DNA from: Bacteroidia bacterium
GTDB lineage: Bacteria > Bacteroidota > Bacteroidia > Flavobacteriales > Flavobacteriaceae
NCBI GenBank assembly: GCA_030430385.1
Contig: JAUIFO010000004.1
Location: forward strand, 124,001-188,000
Direction of reading: 5' to 3'
Length of the DNA stretch: 64,000 nt
Made by a program: the position numbers and the translations under genes. The stretch's first letter is position 1; the number at the start of each line of letters is the position of its first letter. Shown in pieces: positions 38,905 through 48,267 of the stretch. The notes beneath the pieces are model-generated. The model did no database searches. It was not told the DNA's origin and saw only the letters and a list, made by a program, of their open reading frames with translations.

Positions 38905-39699
38905 CTAGTGGATTTGAAAGTGAATATGATCATCATGTCGTACCGCTTGACAACCATGAAATCTAATTTTTTGATTTGCTAAATTTAGCCTTGTTTTCAA
39001 ATGTGGTTCAATAAATAATTTAGCCACATCCTTTTGCTCTAAAATAAGATTAATAAGATCTCTTGTGCCTTTTTCTGATAATGAAATATCTTTATTTAGT
39101 CTTCCAAAGGATACATATTTTGTAAAATCATACTGCCAATAGCCTTGCTTTTTACAAATGTCATTTTGATTGTATTCTGTACTGGTAGAAGCTTCATAAA
39201 CACCATAACCGCTCATTGAAGGTTTTTGTTGTGTTAATGCGCCACTATCATCTTTGTAAACAAACGATAGGTCTATCTTTTTTCCGTCATTATGACTTAG
39301 ATGAGGAAGCAACGGAAACTGGTCCATAAATGGAAAGTTAGCATCTAAATAAACCAGCTCAATCCCATTGGTGTTCTTGAAAAAATCATCAGCTACATTC
39401 TCTAAAACTTGATTCAGTTCTGGTTTTACATAATTTCGATTAGCTAATTTATAAAAGAATGAATGTGATCTTAAATGATCACTTTCATTGATGCGTTCTC
39501 TCCCAAAAAAAGGTGCAATATTAGGAACAATTAAAAACGTAGCCACAAAGTACAATAGAGAGAACACTAGCAAACGTTTTATAATTCTCCACTGTATAAC
39601 TTTTCTTGTAAGGATTAGTGCGCATAAATAAATGATTCCACCTATTTGAGTTATTAGGGTTAAGAAAGAGAATATCAATATATGAGCTAGTAGTCGCAA
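38905..39699 (-). CDS. Membrane-anchored protein with LAS (MepA/VanX-like) metallopeptidase signature
   Basis: 264 residues. Two hydrophobic helices at the N-terminus (about 5-30 and 40-60) precede a periplasmic domain. SHNDGKKID (His136, Asp143) matches the first zinc motif HxxxxxxD of LAS peptidases, and HDDHIHFQIH at the extreme C-terminus gives the HxH motif (His258, His260). In MepA, VanX and related enzymes these are the zinc ligands and catalytic residues for cutting peptidoglycan peptide bridges. The start is a TTG at 39699; no ATG is available before the membrane segment. Overall similarity to a named subfamily is not evident, so this is assigned by motif only. Confidence 0.65.
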   Translation of the reverse strand: MRLLAHILIFSFLTLITQIGGIIYLCALILTRKVIQWRIIKRLLVFSLLYFVATFLIVPNIAPFFGRERINESDHLRSHSFFYKLANRNYVKPELNQVLENVADDFFKNTNGIELVYLDANFPFMDQFPLLPHLSHNDGKKIDLSFVYKDDSGALTQQKPSMSGYGVYEASTSTEYNQNDICKKQGYWQYDFTKYVSFGRLNKDISLSEKGTRDLINLILEQKDVAKLFIEPHLKTRLNLANQKIRFHGCQAVRHDDHIHFQIH

Positions 39700-39753
39700 T
39701 AATGATTTTAGTATCCCAAACTATTTATTTGCAGGAATATTGCCAATATGCAC

Positions 39754-39781
39754 AAAAAAAGCCACAGTGTTAACTGCGGCT
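39754..39781 (-). terminator. Terminator of the CAP lipoprotein gene
   Basis: On the minus strand AGCCGCAGT-TAAC-ACTGTGGCT (one internal mismatch) is followed by TTTTTTT. Confidence 0.8.
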
Positions 39782-39835
39782 CTAAAAACAATTATTTGCT
39801 ATTAATCAAGTTTTTGAACTTATTTACCTTTATGT

Positions 39836-40330
39836 TTATTTCTTCATAAATATGTTAGTGAAATACCATTTCCCTTCAGCATTTTTCTCAGCTGAAATAT
39901 CAAAATCGGTAAAATCACCTTCAATATTTGCTCTATGACCTTCAGAGTTTAACCAAGCATTCACTACAGATTGTGCTGAACTGTAAGCATAAGCTACATT
40001 TTCTGACACTTTAGTAGCAGAAGCATTTTGTATTAAACTATTTTTTCTTTGAAAGAAATTATCATGAGATACTGTATTTACTTCTACCATATAATCAGTA
40101 TGAGTAAAAGCTACAGCCTTAATTGTATTGTGATTGTTTAAAGGATTTAATCCCTCACTAATTCTGTGAGCATTAATTAACTCTAAGATTTCTATCTCAA
40201 TAATCTTAGCTTCAGGAGCTTCTTGTAATTCAGTAGTGTCAAGAGTTTCCTCTGGGAATTCTTCGGTTGAACATGAAAACGACAGCAGAGCGATTAATGC
40301 CATTATAGGCAACATTTTTGTAGGTTTCAT
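39836..40330 (-). CDS. CAP-domain (SCP/PR-1-like) lipoprotein
   Basis: 164 residues. Lipobox FSC at Cys20 followed by STEEFPEE, an acidic start that suits surface export in this phylum. The CAP domain spans about 47-164: LINAHRISEGLNPL, AFTHTDYMVEVNTVSHDNF, SENVAYAYSS and WLNSEGHRANI keep the conserved cavity histidines and the SEN motif. Bacterial CAP proteins are secreted and of largely unknown role. Transcribed alone with its own terminator. Confidence 0.87.
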   Translation of the reverse strand: MKPTKMLPIMALIALLSFSCSTEEFPEETLDTTELQEAPEAKIIEIEILELINAHRISEGLNPLNNHNTIKAVAFTHTDYMVEVNTVSHDNFFQRKNSLIQNASATKVSENVAYAYSSAQSVVNAWLNSEGHRANIEGDFTDFDISAEKNAEGKWYFTNIFMKK

Positions 40331-40650
40331 AACGTAGGTTAAGTTTAGTGATTTAGATTTGGGGTCTAAATTGTTTTGGTTAATTAAAATGTCGACTAAA
40401 AACGGGGCGGAATCCAGTCAACTGGTTAATTTCTTCGACAATATACACAAAGACACAATTAATCGTCGTTTATAAACACTATTTTTCGATATAATGCAAT
40501 ATTTTGTAAGAATATTCTGTTATTTTGTGTAGTTCACCGAAAAAAACTTAAGAGAATTAAGTTAGAAAAGACTGTACACTGTCTAATAAAAGACAATAAA
40601 ATTGGATAAATTCCTACAATAAATACTATATATTTGAAAAAATTAGATTC
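40331..40650. other. Intergenic region between two divergent lipoprotein genes
   Basis: 320 bases with no gene. A candidate plus-strand -7 box TATATTTG lies at 40629-40636; the nearest TTG (40602-40604) is 24 bases away, longer than usual. A small inverted repeat CCAGT-CA-ACTGG sits at 40414-40425. Nothing else could be supported. Confidence 0.45.
40629..40636 (+). promoter_or_regulatory. Candidate -7 box for the TIG/kelch-like lipoprotein
   Basis: TATATTTG fits TANNTTTG and lies 14 bases before the ATG at 40651. The spacing to a possible -33 element is poor. Confidence 0.35.
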
Positions 40651-42387
40651 ATGAAAAAAGTCTCTCTTCTATTTATTTGCCTTTGTATTTTTAGTGCTTG
40701 TGTTGTTGAAGAATCATCTTCAAGTGATGATGAGCTTCCTGAAACACCATTGTATCCTCTATCTTCTATTCAAGTTCCAACGCAAGGTTTATTGGGTGAA
40801 GACTTATTACTAACTGCAAATAACTTAGTCTCTAACAACCTGATTTTTAAGTTTGATGAATTTACAGCAAATGCTTACCAACAGAGTACAGACTCTGTTA
40901 TACTACGTGTGCCTAGAAATCTTGACAATATTCAATCTCAAATTTCAATTCTAACACCAACAGATAGTTTGATACAGACATCCGATTTCCAATTAAAAGC
41001 TCCACATATTACTGGAGTTGAAAAACCTATTGTTTCATTTAATGAAGACGTTTGGATCTATGGCGAAAATTTTGACAATGACTTTAGTTATATCCAAGTG
41101 AACCTTAATGGTATTTCTGCAGATATTATGGAAACTACTAGAGATTCTGTTCAAATTAGAATTCCTAATTCGTTAACAACGCAAACTATAGATGTTGAAA
41201 TTCATGCGCAACTTCAACAAACTAGCGCTCAACAATTAATGACACTGCGTACACCTGAAATAGCAAGCACTGATCAAGTAGTAAGTGTTGGTGGGATTAT
41301 GGAAATTGAAGGTATTAATTTTAGTGGTGATTCTGAAAATGGTCAATTTATCATTAATGATGAAATTATTGCTCATACAGAATCTATAGAAAATAATACT
41401 TTAGCTCGTATTAGAGTTCCATATGGACCTTATGAAGATTTTGAAATTTACAAGGTTACATATGAAGTTGCTGAAATGCAAGCAAGTTTGAATACTAATA
41501 TTGTAATTGATTCTCAATATATTTTACATACAAAGGATAACATTTCACCTTTGGCTAACATTAGACACTATAATGATAAATCGTATACAATTGCATCAGA
41601 TGGTGAAGATGAAAATGGCACACCTCTAAACTTTCTTTACGAATTAGATTATACTACTAGAGCATGGACTAAAATTAACTCGGTTTCATTCTCTGGTTAT
41701 GATTTTAGAGAAACTATAACTGATAATGGATTTCTATATGTGTTCTTGTCGAACTTTTCAACTGGTAACCAATTTTATAAAATTAATTTAAATGCATTTA
41801 ATATTGAACCGATTGTTCCTCCAAGCTTCAATCAGTACAGAGTAAGTCCTGCTTTTTTCTTTCATGATAATCAAATCATCTACGGAAAAGGTAAAGAAGG
41901 CTATGGCATAACTGATCCATTCTATACCGATTTATACAGCTATGATATTACTACTGATACCTGGAGTGCTCTTACTACTGATAATACTGAGTTTTATTCG
42001 GATGCAGACTATAACTATCAAAATAATTCATACATATCCTCTTTCATTATTCAAACGTTTCCAATTTATGAATTAAAATATTTTGACGATACTAACAATA
42101 CGTTTACAGCTGTTGTTCCCTCTGGTAGCTATACTACTGAAAATGTTTTTGAATATCAAAATAGATTGTTGCGCGCAACAGAGTTTCCAAGTTTAGATGA
42201 ATTTAGAATTTTTGAGCATAATGAACTTAATACATTAGGTATTGTTAACACGCAACAAATACAAGGATCTTCAAAATATTTTGCTAAAGATGACAAAGTT
42301 TTCTTCTACTCCTCTGTAACTAACGATGTGTATTTTCCAAGTAATGGGTTTTACCTGATAAACCCAAACATTACAAACCCGTTATAG
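40651..42387 (+). CDS. Lipoprotein with TIG/IPT-like repeats and a kelch-like propeller
   Basis: 578 residues. Lipobox FSAC at Cys17, then VVEESSSSDDE, an acidic stretch that fits the flavobacterial surface-lipoprotein signal. Three immunoglobulin-like IPT/TIG units can be traced (about 38-112, 113-203, 204-285), each opening with a phrase like GVEKPIVSFNEDVWIYG. From about 290 to the end the sequence shows kelch-like blades (TTRAWTKIN, TTDTWSALT, and spaced YxY motifs). Such proteins bind glycans or proteins at the cell surface. No partner gene is adjacent. Confidence 0.75.
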   Translation: MKKVSLLFICLCIFSACVVEESSSSDDELPETPLYPLSSIQVPTQGLLGEDLLLTANNLVSNNLIFKFDEFTANAYQQSTDSVILRVPRNLDNIQSQISILTPTDSLIQTSDFQLKAPHITGVEKPIVSFNEDVWIYGENFDNDFSYIQVNLNGISADIMETTRDSVQIRIPNSLTTQTIDVEIHAQLQQTSAQQLMTLRTPEIASTDQVVSVGGIMEIEGINFSGDSENGQFIINDEIIAHTESIENNTLARIRVPYGPYEDFEIYKVTYEVAEMQASLNTNIVIDSQYILHTKDNISPLANIRHYNDKSYTIASDGEDENGTPLNFLYELDYTTRAWTKINSVSFSGYDFRETITDNGFLYVFLSNFSTGNQFYKINLNAFNIEPIVPPSFNQYRVSPAFFFHDNQIIYGKGKEGYGITDPFYTDLYSYDITTDTWSALTTDNTEFYSDADYNYQNNSYISSFIIQTFPIYELKYFDDTNNTFTAVVPSGSYTTENVFEYQNRLLRATEFPSLDEFRIFEHNELNTLGIVNTQQIQGSSKYFAKDDKVFFYSSVTNDVYFPSNGFYLINPNITNPL

Positions 42388-42418
42388 CTTAAGGGTTCTG
42401 TTAGATAAGAAGAAAAAT

Positions 42419-43066
42419 TTAAGGTGCTAATCGATGACGTGTCCAATTAAGGTCTTCATCCAATCGGTAACGTATTCTATCGTGTAACCGATTTGGTCTG
42501 CCTTGCCAAAATTCTATTTCAGAAGGTTTAACAATAAATCCGCCCCAAAATTTTGGTCTAGGAATGGATTTACCTTCATAACGCACTTCTAATTTCTTAA
42601 GTCTTTCCTCTAAGGCTGCTCTACTTTCTATTTCTTCACTCTGACGAGAGACTAGAGCACCTAACTGACTTCCTCGAGGTCTAGAGTCAAAATAGCCATC
42701 ACTTAAATTTTCAGCAATTTTTTCAGCTTCACCCTTAATTATAACTTGACGTTCAGCTTGTGGCCAGAAAAACGATAGGCATACTTTTGGATTATTGGCT
42801 ATAGCTAAACCTTTTTCACTTTCATAATTGGTATAAAAAATAAAACCTTCATAGGTAAATTTCTTTAAGAGCACTACTCTACTCTTCGGAAACCCATCCA
42901 ATCCTAAGGTACTCAAGGTCATTGCATTGGTTTCACCTACATCAAAATTAGTATCAACTTCGTGAAACCACTTTTGAAATACTTCCATAGGGTTATCACT
43001 CAAATACGTTTCTAAGAGTTCTTGCTTTTCATAAGATTTTCTATAATCACCTAAGTCCGTATTCAT
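42419..43066 (-). CDS. pdxH: Pyridoxamine 5'-phosphate oxidase
   Basis: 215 residues, normal length. N-terminal MNTDLGDYRKSYEK, FMN-binding RVVLLKKFTYEGFIFYTNYESEKG, the SRQSEEI segment and the C-terminal EFWQGRPNRLHDRIRY motif ending in RLAP. It oxidises pyridoxamine or pyridoxine 5'-phosphate to the cofactor PLP. Divergent from an unknown gene with 79 bases between. Confidence 0.95.
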   Translation of the reverse strand: MNTDLGDYRKSYEKQELLETYLSDNPMEVFQKWFHEVDTNFDVGETNAMTLSTLGLDGFPKSRVVLLKKFTYEGFIFYTNYESEKGLAIANNPKVCLSFFWPQAERQVIIKGEAEKIAENLSDGYFDSRPRGSQLGALVSRQSEEIESRAALEERLKKLEVRYEGKSIPRPKFWGGFIVKPSEIEFWQGRPNRLHDRIRYRLDEDLNWTRHRLAP

Positions 43067-43145
43067 GATTCAAATTGTATACTTAAATTATATTTTGTTT
43101 CTTTATGCAAATAATCCCTATAAAATTACATAATAATCCCTAATT

Positions 43146-43577
43146 ATGACCTTCGAAAAAAGTAAATATTCTGAACTATTAGAATATAAAAAAGTTACCC
43201 TCAACTTCGGAACTTTCTACATTACAGAGCATCTAATAATTTCAGAATTGAACGAAGGCATTCATGTTGATCATGCTTTAGTAAGTGATATTATAAGTAC
43301 TTTTTCAAACTTGATTACCGAAGATATGCGTATTGGATATATCGCTAATAGAATTAACTCATATTCGTTCGATCCACAACTATGGTTAGACTTTAACAAT
43401 GATCATAATTATCTTGTAGCAACTGCAATCGTAACTTATAATACGGTTAACTATATGAATGCTACAATTGAAAAACAATTCTTTAAGAAAAGTCTTAAAC
43501 GTTGTGATACTATAGATGAAGCAATTGAATGGATGGAAGGCCTTGAAGAATTTGATTTACAACTCACTCAAAGGTAA
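43146..43577 (+). CDS. Conserved protein of unknown function
   Basis: 143 residues, no signal peptide, no transmembrane segment. The middle (KVTLNFGTFYITEHLIISEL, GYIANRINSYSFDP) has the alternation of strands and helices seen in the SpoIIAA/STAS-like group found in Bacteroidota, but I cannot assign it firmly. Its 3' end overlaps the rnz 3' end by 14 bases (convergent). Confidence 0.6.
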   Translation: MTFEKSKYSELLEYKKVTLNFGTFYITEHLIISELNEGIHVDHALVSDIISTFSNLITEDMRIGYIANRINSYSFDPQLWLDFNNDHNYLVATAIVTYNTVNYMNATIEKQFFKKSLKRCDTIDEAIEWMEGLEEFDLQLTQR

Positions 43578-44478
43578 ACTGCCTACCATCTTTAGCCAAC
43601 AGAACATTATTGAAAATGGTTTCTGCTTCAGATTTAAACTCAGATAAGTCATCATATCTGGTTGAATAATGACCAAGAATTAACGTACCAACATTGGCTT
43701 GTTTTGCAATACTTGCCGCTTGTTTGGCTGTACAATGTTTTGTAGGAGCCGCTAATTTTGAATGTTTTTCAACAAACGTCGATTCGTGATATAAGACATC
43801 AACCTCTTTTATAATAGGAATCATGGCTTCATTATAAGCTGTATCACTACAAAACGCATAACTTTTAGGAGCTTTTGGCGCTTTGGTAACACTTCTGTTA
43901 GCAACAAGTTCCCCTTTTTTATTGGGAACATCAGCACCTTGTTTTAATTTTCTATAGTAAGCCACATCGATGTCTTCGTTTAAAACAGCATTCATATCTA
44001 ACTTACGTTCACCTGTTTTTTCTCTGAATAAAAATCCGTTTGTATAAATACGATGATCTAAAGGAATGGTATATACTTCAACCTTATCATCTTCAAAAAT
44101 CAATTCTGAAGTTGTTGCACTTAACTCATGGAAATACAGATTATAATTAGTCCAAGAATCAGCCAATTTCATTTGAAGGGTTATCACCTCTTTCAATCCT
44201 TTTGGTGCATAAATATGTAAATCGGCTTCACGCGTCAATAACCGAAATGTAGAAATCAAACCTACTAAACCAAAGCAATGGTCGCCATGCAAATGCGAAA
44301 TAAAAATGTGCTTTATTCTGCTAAACTTTACTTTATTGCGTCTAAGTTCAACCTGAGTACCTTCACCACAATCAATTAAAAACATGTGGTTTTTAATCTC
44401 TAAAATTTGAGCTGTCGGATTGGTATTGGTTCGAGGTGTTGCGCTGTAACAGCCAAGAATGGTAAGTTTCATTGACAT
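43564..44478 (-). CDS. rnz: Ribonuclease Z
   Basis: 304 residues, the short RNase Z form. The metallo-beta-lactamase zinc motif is SHLHGDHCFGL (about 61-71), with further ligands in AFCSDTAYN and LILGHYSTRY. It removes 3' trailers from tRNA precursors. Its ATG overlaps the upstream stop codon by one base (TAATG), so translation is coupled to the small protein before it. A second ATG two codons in would also fit. Confidence 0.93.
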   Translation of the reverse strand: MSMKLTILGCYSATPRTNTNPTAQILEIKNHMFLIDCGEGTQVELRRNKVKFSRIKHIFISHLHGDHCFGLVGLISTFRLLTREADLHIYAPKGLKEVITLQMKLADSWTNYNLYFHELSATTSELIFEDDKVEVYTIPLDHRIYTNGFLFREKTGERKLDMNAVLNEDIDVAYYRKLKQGADVPNKKGELVANRSVTKAPKAPKSYAFCSDTAYNEAMIPIIKEVDVLYHESTFVEKHSKLAAPTKHCTAKQAASIAKQANVGTLILGHYSTRYDDLSEFKSEAETIFNNVLLAKDGRQFTFE

Positions 44479-44810
44479 TAGAATCCTAGATCACGTTCCA
44501 TCTCTTCCATTTCGATAATATCATAAGCTTCTTGTGTGGTTGGTACAACAATAATTTCATCTGGCATTTCATCAAGATTCGCTTTATTGGTCACAATTAC
44601 AAAAGAATGTTTTGCTTTTCGATGTGTATTAGAAATTTGAAGGAACTCAACAATTTCAGGTAAGGTCACTTTATCTAAAGTTGTTAAATTCACAATGATA
44701 TTATTATTCTTAAAGCTATCGTAAGAAGCGCTTAATTTTTTTACAAGTTCTACAACCGAAGATTTCTCTTGAGTAACTATGGTTGTGTTACCATCTTTAT
44801 CTATAATCAT
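44478..44810 (-). CDS. Small conserved protein upstream of rnz, function unknown
   Basis: 110 residues. Strand-helix pattern (NIIVNLTTLDKVTLPEIVEFL, AKHSFVIVTNKANLDEMP, IIVVPTTQEAYDIIEMEEMERDLGF) resembles the STAS-like fold; it has no catalytic motif. It lies between pyrB and rnz, 4 bases after pyrB and coupled to rnz by TAATG. The tight coupling suggests a partner or regulator of RNase Z, but this is inference. Confidence 0.72.
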   Translation of the reverse strand: MIIDKDGNTTIVTQEKSSVVELVKKLSASYDSFKNNNIIVNLTTLDKVTLPEIVEFLQISNTHRKAKHSFVIVTNKANLDEMPDEIIVVPTTQEAYDIIEMEEMERDLGF

Positions 44811-44814
44811 AATC

Positions 44815-45744
44815 TTAGTGTTTTATTTTAGAAGCTAACAAATAGATCACAGCCATTCTAATAGCAACACCATTTTCTACTTGGTCCAAAATAATGGCCT
44901 GATCAGAATCGGCAACATCACTCGTAATCTCTACACCTCTATTAATTGGTCCAGGATGCATGATCGTAATGCTTTTATCTAAAGAATTCAATAACGCCTT
45001 TGTTACTCCATATTGTTGTGCATATTCTCTGGTAGATGGAAAATAACTAATATCCATTCGCTCGTTTTGCACACGAAGCATATTAGCAACATCACACCAT
45101 TCTAATGCTTTTTTGAGGTTTGTTTCAACTTTCACGCCAAGATTACTAATGTATTTTGGCAATAAGGTTTTTGGACCACAAACCATCACATTAGCACCTT
45201 GCAATTTTAAGGCATAAATATTAGACAATGCTACACGACTGTGAAGAATATCACCAACAATCACAATGTTTTTATTGGTTACAGTTCCTAAGCGTTCTCT
45301 AATAGAATAGCTATCTAATAAGGCTTGAGTTGGATGTTCATGAGCACCATCTCCTGCATTGATGATTTTTGCGTTCACGTGTTGTGATAAAAAGACACCT
45401 GCTCCAGGATTAGGATGACGCATAACTACCATATCTACTTTCATAGATAAGATATTATTTACAGTATCAATTAAGGTTTCACCTTTTTTAACAGACGACT
45501 GAGATGCAGAAAAGTTGATGACATCTGCCGATAAACGTTTTTCGGCTAACTCGAATGATAGTTTTGTTCTAGTAGAATTTTCAAAAAATAAATTTGCGAT
45601 AGTAATATCTCTGAGTGAAGGCACTTTTTTGATTGGCCTATTGATGACTTCCTTGAAATGATCTGCAGTTTCAAAAATTAATTGAATATCTTTTTTGTTA
45701 AGATATTTTATTCCCAATAAGTGATCTACACTTAGTTCGCTCAT
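44815..45744 (-). CDS. pyrB: Aspartate carbamoyltransferase catalytic subunit
   Basis: 309 residues, complete. The carbamoyl-phosphate site FFENSTRTKLSFELA (about 53-67), the substrate segment HPTQALLD (about 137-144) and MHPGPINRGVEI near the C-terminus are all present. It carries out the second step of pyrimidine synthesis. No regulatory subunit gene (pyrI) is next to it. Preceded by pyrR in the same direction. Confidence 0.95.
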   Translation of the reverse strand: MSELSVDHLLGIKYLNKKDIQLIFETADHFKEVINRPIKKVPSLRDITIANLFFENSTRTKLSFELAEKRLSADVINFSASQSSVKKGETLIDTVNNILSMKVDMVVMRHPNPGAGVFLSQHVNAKIINAGDGAHEHPTQALLDSYSIRERLGTVTNKNIVIVGDILHSRVALSNIYALKLQGANVMVCGPKTLLPKYISNLGVKVETNLKKALEWCDVANMLRVQNERMDISYFPSTREYAQQYGVTKALLNSLDKSITIMHPGPINRGVEITSDVADSDQAIILDQVENGVAIRMAVIYLLASKIKH

Positions 45745-45755
45745 AATTAATTCTA

Positions 45756-46292
45756 CTAATCTATTAAATATACTGAATCTTCACCTTCGTTCTCAACCCA
45801 GTTTACTTTTACTTTTTCTTTATTTATAGCATCTACTTGTCGGCCTCTATAATTTGGCTGAATTGGCAAGTGTCTGCTAAATCGTCTATCGATTAAAGTC
45901 AACAATTCTATTTCATTAGGTCTTCCAAAGGATTGAATGGCTGTTAATGCCGCTCTAATACTTCGTCCTGTATACAAGACATCATCTATAAAAACGATGT
46001 TTTTTCCTTCAACTAAAAAATTTATATCTGTGGTATTGGCTTCCAATATTTTTTCACCACGTCTGAAGTCATCCCTAAAAAAAGTGATGTCTAAATGACC
46101 TAATTGAATGTTCTTTATCTTGTAATCGTTTTTAAGCATTGCTGCTAGACGATTCGCTAGGAACGTACCACGTGGTTGCAATCCAATTAAAACAGTTTCA
46201 GAAAAGTCGTTGTGATTTTCAATAAGTTGACAAGCCAATCGATGAAGAATGATGTTAACCTCTTTAGCATTAAGTAACACTTTTTGACTCAT
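45756..46292 (-). CDS. pyrR: PyrR-type regulator / uracil phosphoribosyltransferase
   Basis: 178 residues from the ATG at 46292 (MSQKVLLNAKEVNIIL), the normal length for PyrR. A longer frame upstream (to 46472) would cover the promoter and the rpsA terminator and is not credible. The PRPP-binding loop is VFIDDVLYTGRSIRAAL, and the dimer-interface phrase is LIDRRFSRHLPI. In Firmicutes PyrR binds pyr mRNA; here its role may be enzymatic or regulatory. Heads the run pyrR-pyrB-unknown-rnz. Confidence 0.9.
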   Translation of the reverse strand: MSQKVLLNAKEVNIILHRLACQLIENHNDFSETVLIGLQPRGTFLANRLAAMLKNDYKIKNIQLGHLDITFFRDDFRRGEKILEANTTDINFLVEGKNIVFIDDVLYTGRSIRAALTAIQSFGRPNEIELLTLIDRRFSRHLPIQPNYRGRQVDAINKEKVKVNWVENEGEDSVYLID

Positions 46293-46317
46293 AAAGTTTC
46301 CAAACGTATTTGGTATA

Positions 46318-46325
46318 CAAAGGTA
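46318..46325 (-). promoter_or_regulatory. -7 box of the pyrR operon
   Basis: On the minus strand TACCTTTG fits TANNTTTG and lies 25 bases upstream of the pyrR ATG. The -33 region is not clear. It supports the short pyrR start. Confidence 0.55.
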
Positions 46326-46363
46326 ATGCAAATATTTAGAAGTGAAAAGAAACTCATACAAAC

Positions 46364-46394
46364 AAAAAAAGCCTTTCATTTCTGAAAGGCTTTT
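46364..46394. terminator. Terminator downstream of rpsA
   Basis: AAAAGCCTTTCA-TTTC-TGAAAGGCTTTT is a perfect 12-pair stem. On the minus strand a run of seven T follows, so it ends rpsA transcripts just before the pyrR promoter. Confidence 0.9.
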
Positions 46395-46416
46395 AATTTT
46401 TAAAAAGGTTGGGAAA

Positions 46417-48267
46417 TTATTTCTTTCCGTCCATTTTATCTTTAAGCGCTTGTAAAGCATCGTTAGCATCACCTAAAGTTGGTTTTGCTTCAGCTGCTTG
46501 AGCTTCTGCTTTTTTAGCAGCAGCTTTTACATTAGCGATTTCCTCTTCTTTAAAGATTGCAGTGTGAGACGCTACAACTCTTTTGAATTCTTTATTGAAC
46601 TCAATGATCTTGAAGTCTGCAGTTTCTCCTTTTTTCAATTTACCACCATCTTCTTTTTCTAAGTGACGAGAAGGAATGAATGCAACGATATCTTCGTTAA
46701 ATTCGATAGTAGCACCTTTATCAACAATTTCAGTAATTGCAGCATTGTGCGTTGTTCCTAATGCGAACTCAGTTTCGTATTTATCCCAAGGATTATCTGT
46801 AGTTTGTTTGTGACCTAAAGATAATTTACGTCCTTCAACATCTAATTCTAATACTACAACTTCTAAGTTATCACCTACATTACAGAATTCTGATGGATGC
46901 TTGATTTTCTTAGTCCAAGATAAATCTGAGATATAAATTAATCCATCAATACCTTCTTCTAATTCCACAAACACACCAAAGTTTGTAAAGTTACGTACAA
47001 TACCTGTATGCTTAGAACCTACAGGATACTTAGATGTAATATCTGTCCAAGGATCTGGAGTTAATTGCTTAATTCCAAGAGACATCTTACGATCTTCTCT
47101 ATCAAGAGTTAAGATTTGAGCTTCGATTTCATCACCAACAGATACGAAATCTTGAGCAGAACGTAAATGTGTAGACCAAGACATTTCACTTACGTGAACT
47201 AATCCTTCAACACCTTCTTCTACTTCAACAAATGCACCATAATCAGCAATTACAACAACCTTACCTTTAACTTTATCTCCAACTTTAACCTCTTCACCTA
47301 AAGCTTCCCAAGGATGCTTGCTTAATTGTTTAAGACCTAACTGGATTCTAGACTTATCTTCATCGAAGTCTAAGATCACCACGTTAAGCTTTTGATCTAA
47401 CTCAACAATCTCATTTGGATGATTGATTCTAGACCAAGATAAATCTGTAATGTGAATTAATCCGTCAACACCACCAAGGTCGATGAATACACCATAAGAC
47501 GTAATATTCTTAACAGTACCTTCTAATACTTGACCTTTTTCTAATTGACCAATGATTTCTTTCTTTTGTTCTTCAATATCAGCTTCAATAAGCGCTTTGT
47601 GAGATACAACGATGTTTTTAAATTCGTGGTTGATTTTCACAACTTTGAATTCCATAGTTTTATTCACGTATTGATCATAATCTCTAATTGGTTTCACATC
47701 AATTTGAGAACCTGGTAAGAAGGCTTCGATTCCAAATACGTCAACGATCATACCTCCTTTAGTTCTGCATTTTACAAAACCATTTACAATTTCACCTGTA
47801 TCGTGTGCATTGTTAACACGATCCCAAGCTTTAATTACTCTAGCTTTTCTGTGAGATAATACTAACTGACCTGTTGCGTCTTCACGAACGTCAATTAATA
47901 CTTCTACTTTATCACCAACTTTTAAATTTGGGTTGTAACGGAACTCATTAAGAGAAATTACACCTTCAGATTTAGCGTTGATGTCAATGATAGCATCTCT
48001 GTCAGTAATATGAACCACTTCACCTTCAACAACCTCATCGTTTAATGTATCAACGAAGTTTTCAGCAACTAATTTTTCAAATTCCTCTAACTGCTTATCA
48101 TCTACAGGATCGATACCTTCTTCGTAGTTATGCCAGTTAAACTCTTCTAAAAATTTCTTTGGATCTTTTTGTGACTCAGATACTTTTGGAGTCTCAACTG
48201 CTGTAGCTTCTGCAGTTGCTGCTTCAGTAGCTTCTACCTCAGCGTTTTTTGTTTCTTTTTCAGACAT
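46417..48267 (-). CDS. rpsA: 30S ribosomal protein S1
   Basis: 616 residues. An N-terminal acidic, Ala/Glu/Thr-rich extension (about 1-65) is followed by six S1 RNA-binding domains; the third to fifth are the most typical (GVFIDLGGVDGLIHITDLSW, GAFVEVEEGVEGLVHVSEMSW, GVFVELEEGIDGLIYISDLSW). The last domain is diverged, and the C-terminal tail (about 570-616) is Lys/Ala-rich. S1 helps the ribosome bind mRNA with weak Shine-Dalgarno signals, the common case in Bacteroidota. Preceded by a near-consensus promoter and a leader of about 110 bases. Confidence 0.95.
   Translation of the reverse strand: MSEKETKNAEVEATEAATAEATAVETPKVSESQKDPKKFLEEFNWHNYEEGIDPVDDKQLEEFEKLVAENFVDTLNDEVVEGEVVHITDRDAIIDINAKSEGVISLNEFRYNPNLKVGDKVEVLIDVREDATGQLVLSHRKARVIKAWDRVNNAHDTGEIVNGFVKCRTKGGMIVDVFGIEAFLPGSQIDVKPIRDYDQYVNKTMEFKVVKINHEFKNIVVSHKALIEADIEEQKKEIIGQLEKGQVLEGTVKNITSYGVFIDLGGVDGLIHITDLSWSRINHPNEIVELDQKLNVVILDFDEDKSRIQLGLKQLSKHPWEALGEEVKVGDKVKGKVVVIADYGAFVEVEEGVEGLVHVSEMSWSTHLRSAQDFVSVGDEIEAQILTLDREDRKMSLGIKQLTPDPWTDITSKYPVGSKHTGIVRNFTNFGVFVELEEGIDGLIYISDLSWTKKIKHPSEFCNVGDNLEVVVLELDVEGRKLSLGHKQTTDNPWDKYETEFALGTTHNAAITEIVDKGATIEFNEDIVAFIPSRHLEKEDGGKLKKGETADFKIIEFNKEFKRVVASHTAIFKEEEIANVKAAAKKAEAQAAEAKPTLGDANDALQALKDKMDGKK

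Noticed and set aside
38905..39699. Assignment as a specific MepA or VanX orthologue
   Set aside because: Only the zinc and catalytic motifs agree; the rest of the protein, including its two membrane helices, does not match either family.
46293..46472. Longer N-terminus for PyrR
   Set aside because: It would run through the rpsA terminator and the pyrR promoter box, and PyrR proteins are about 180 residues.
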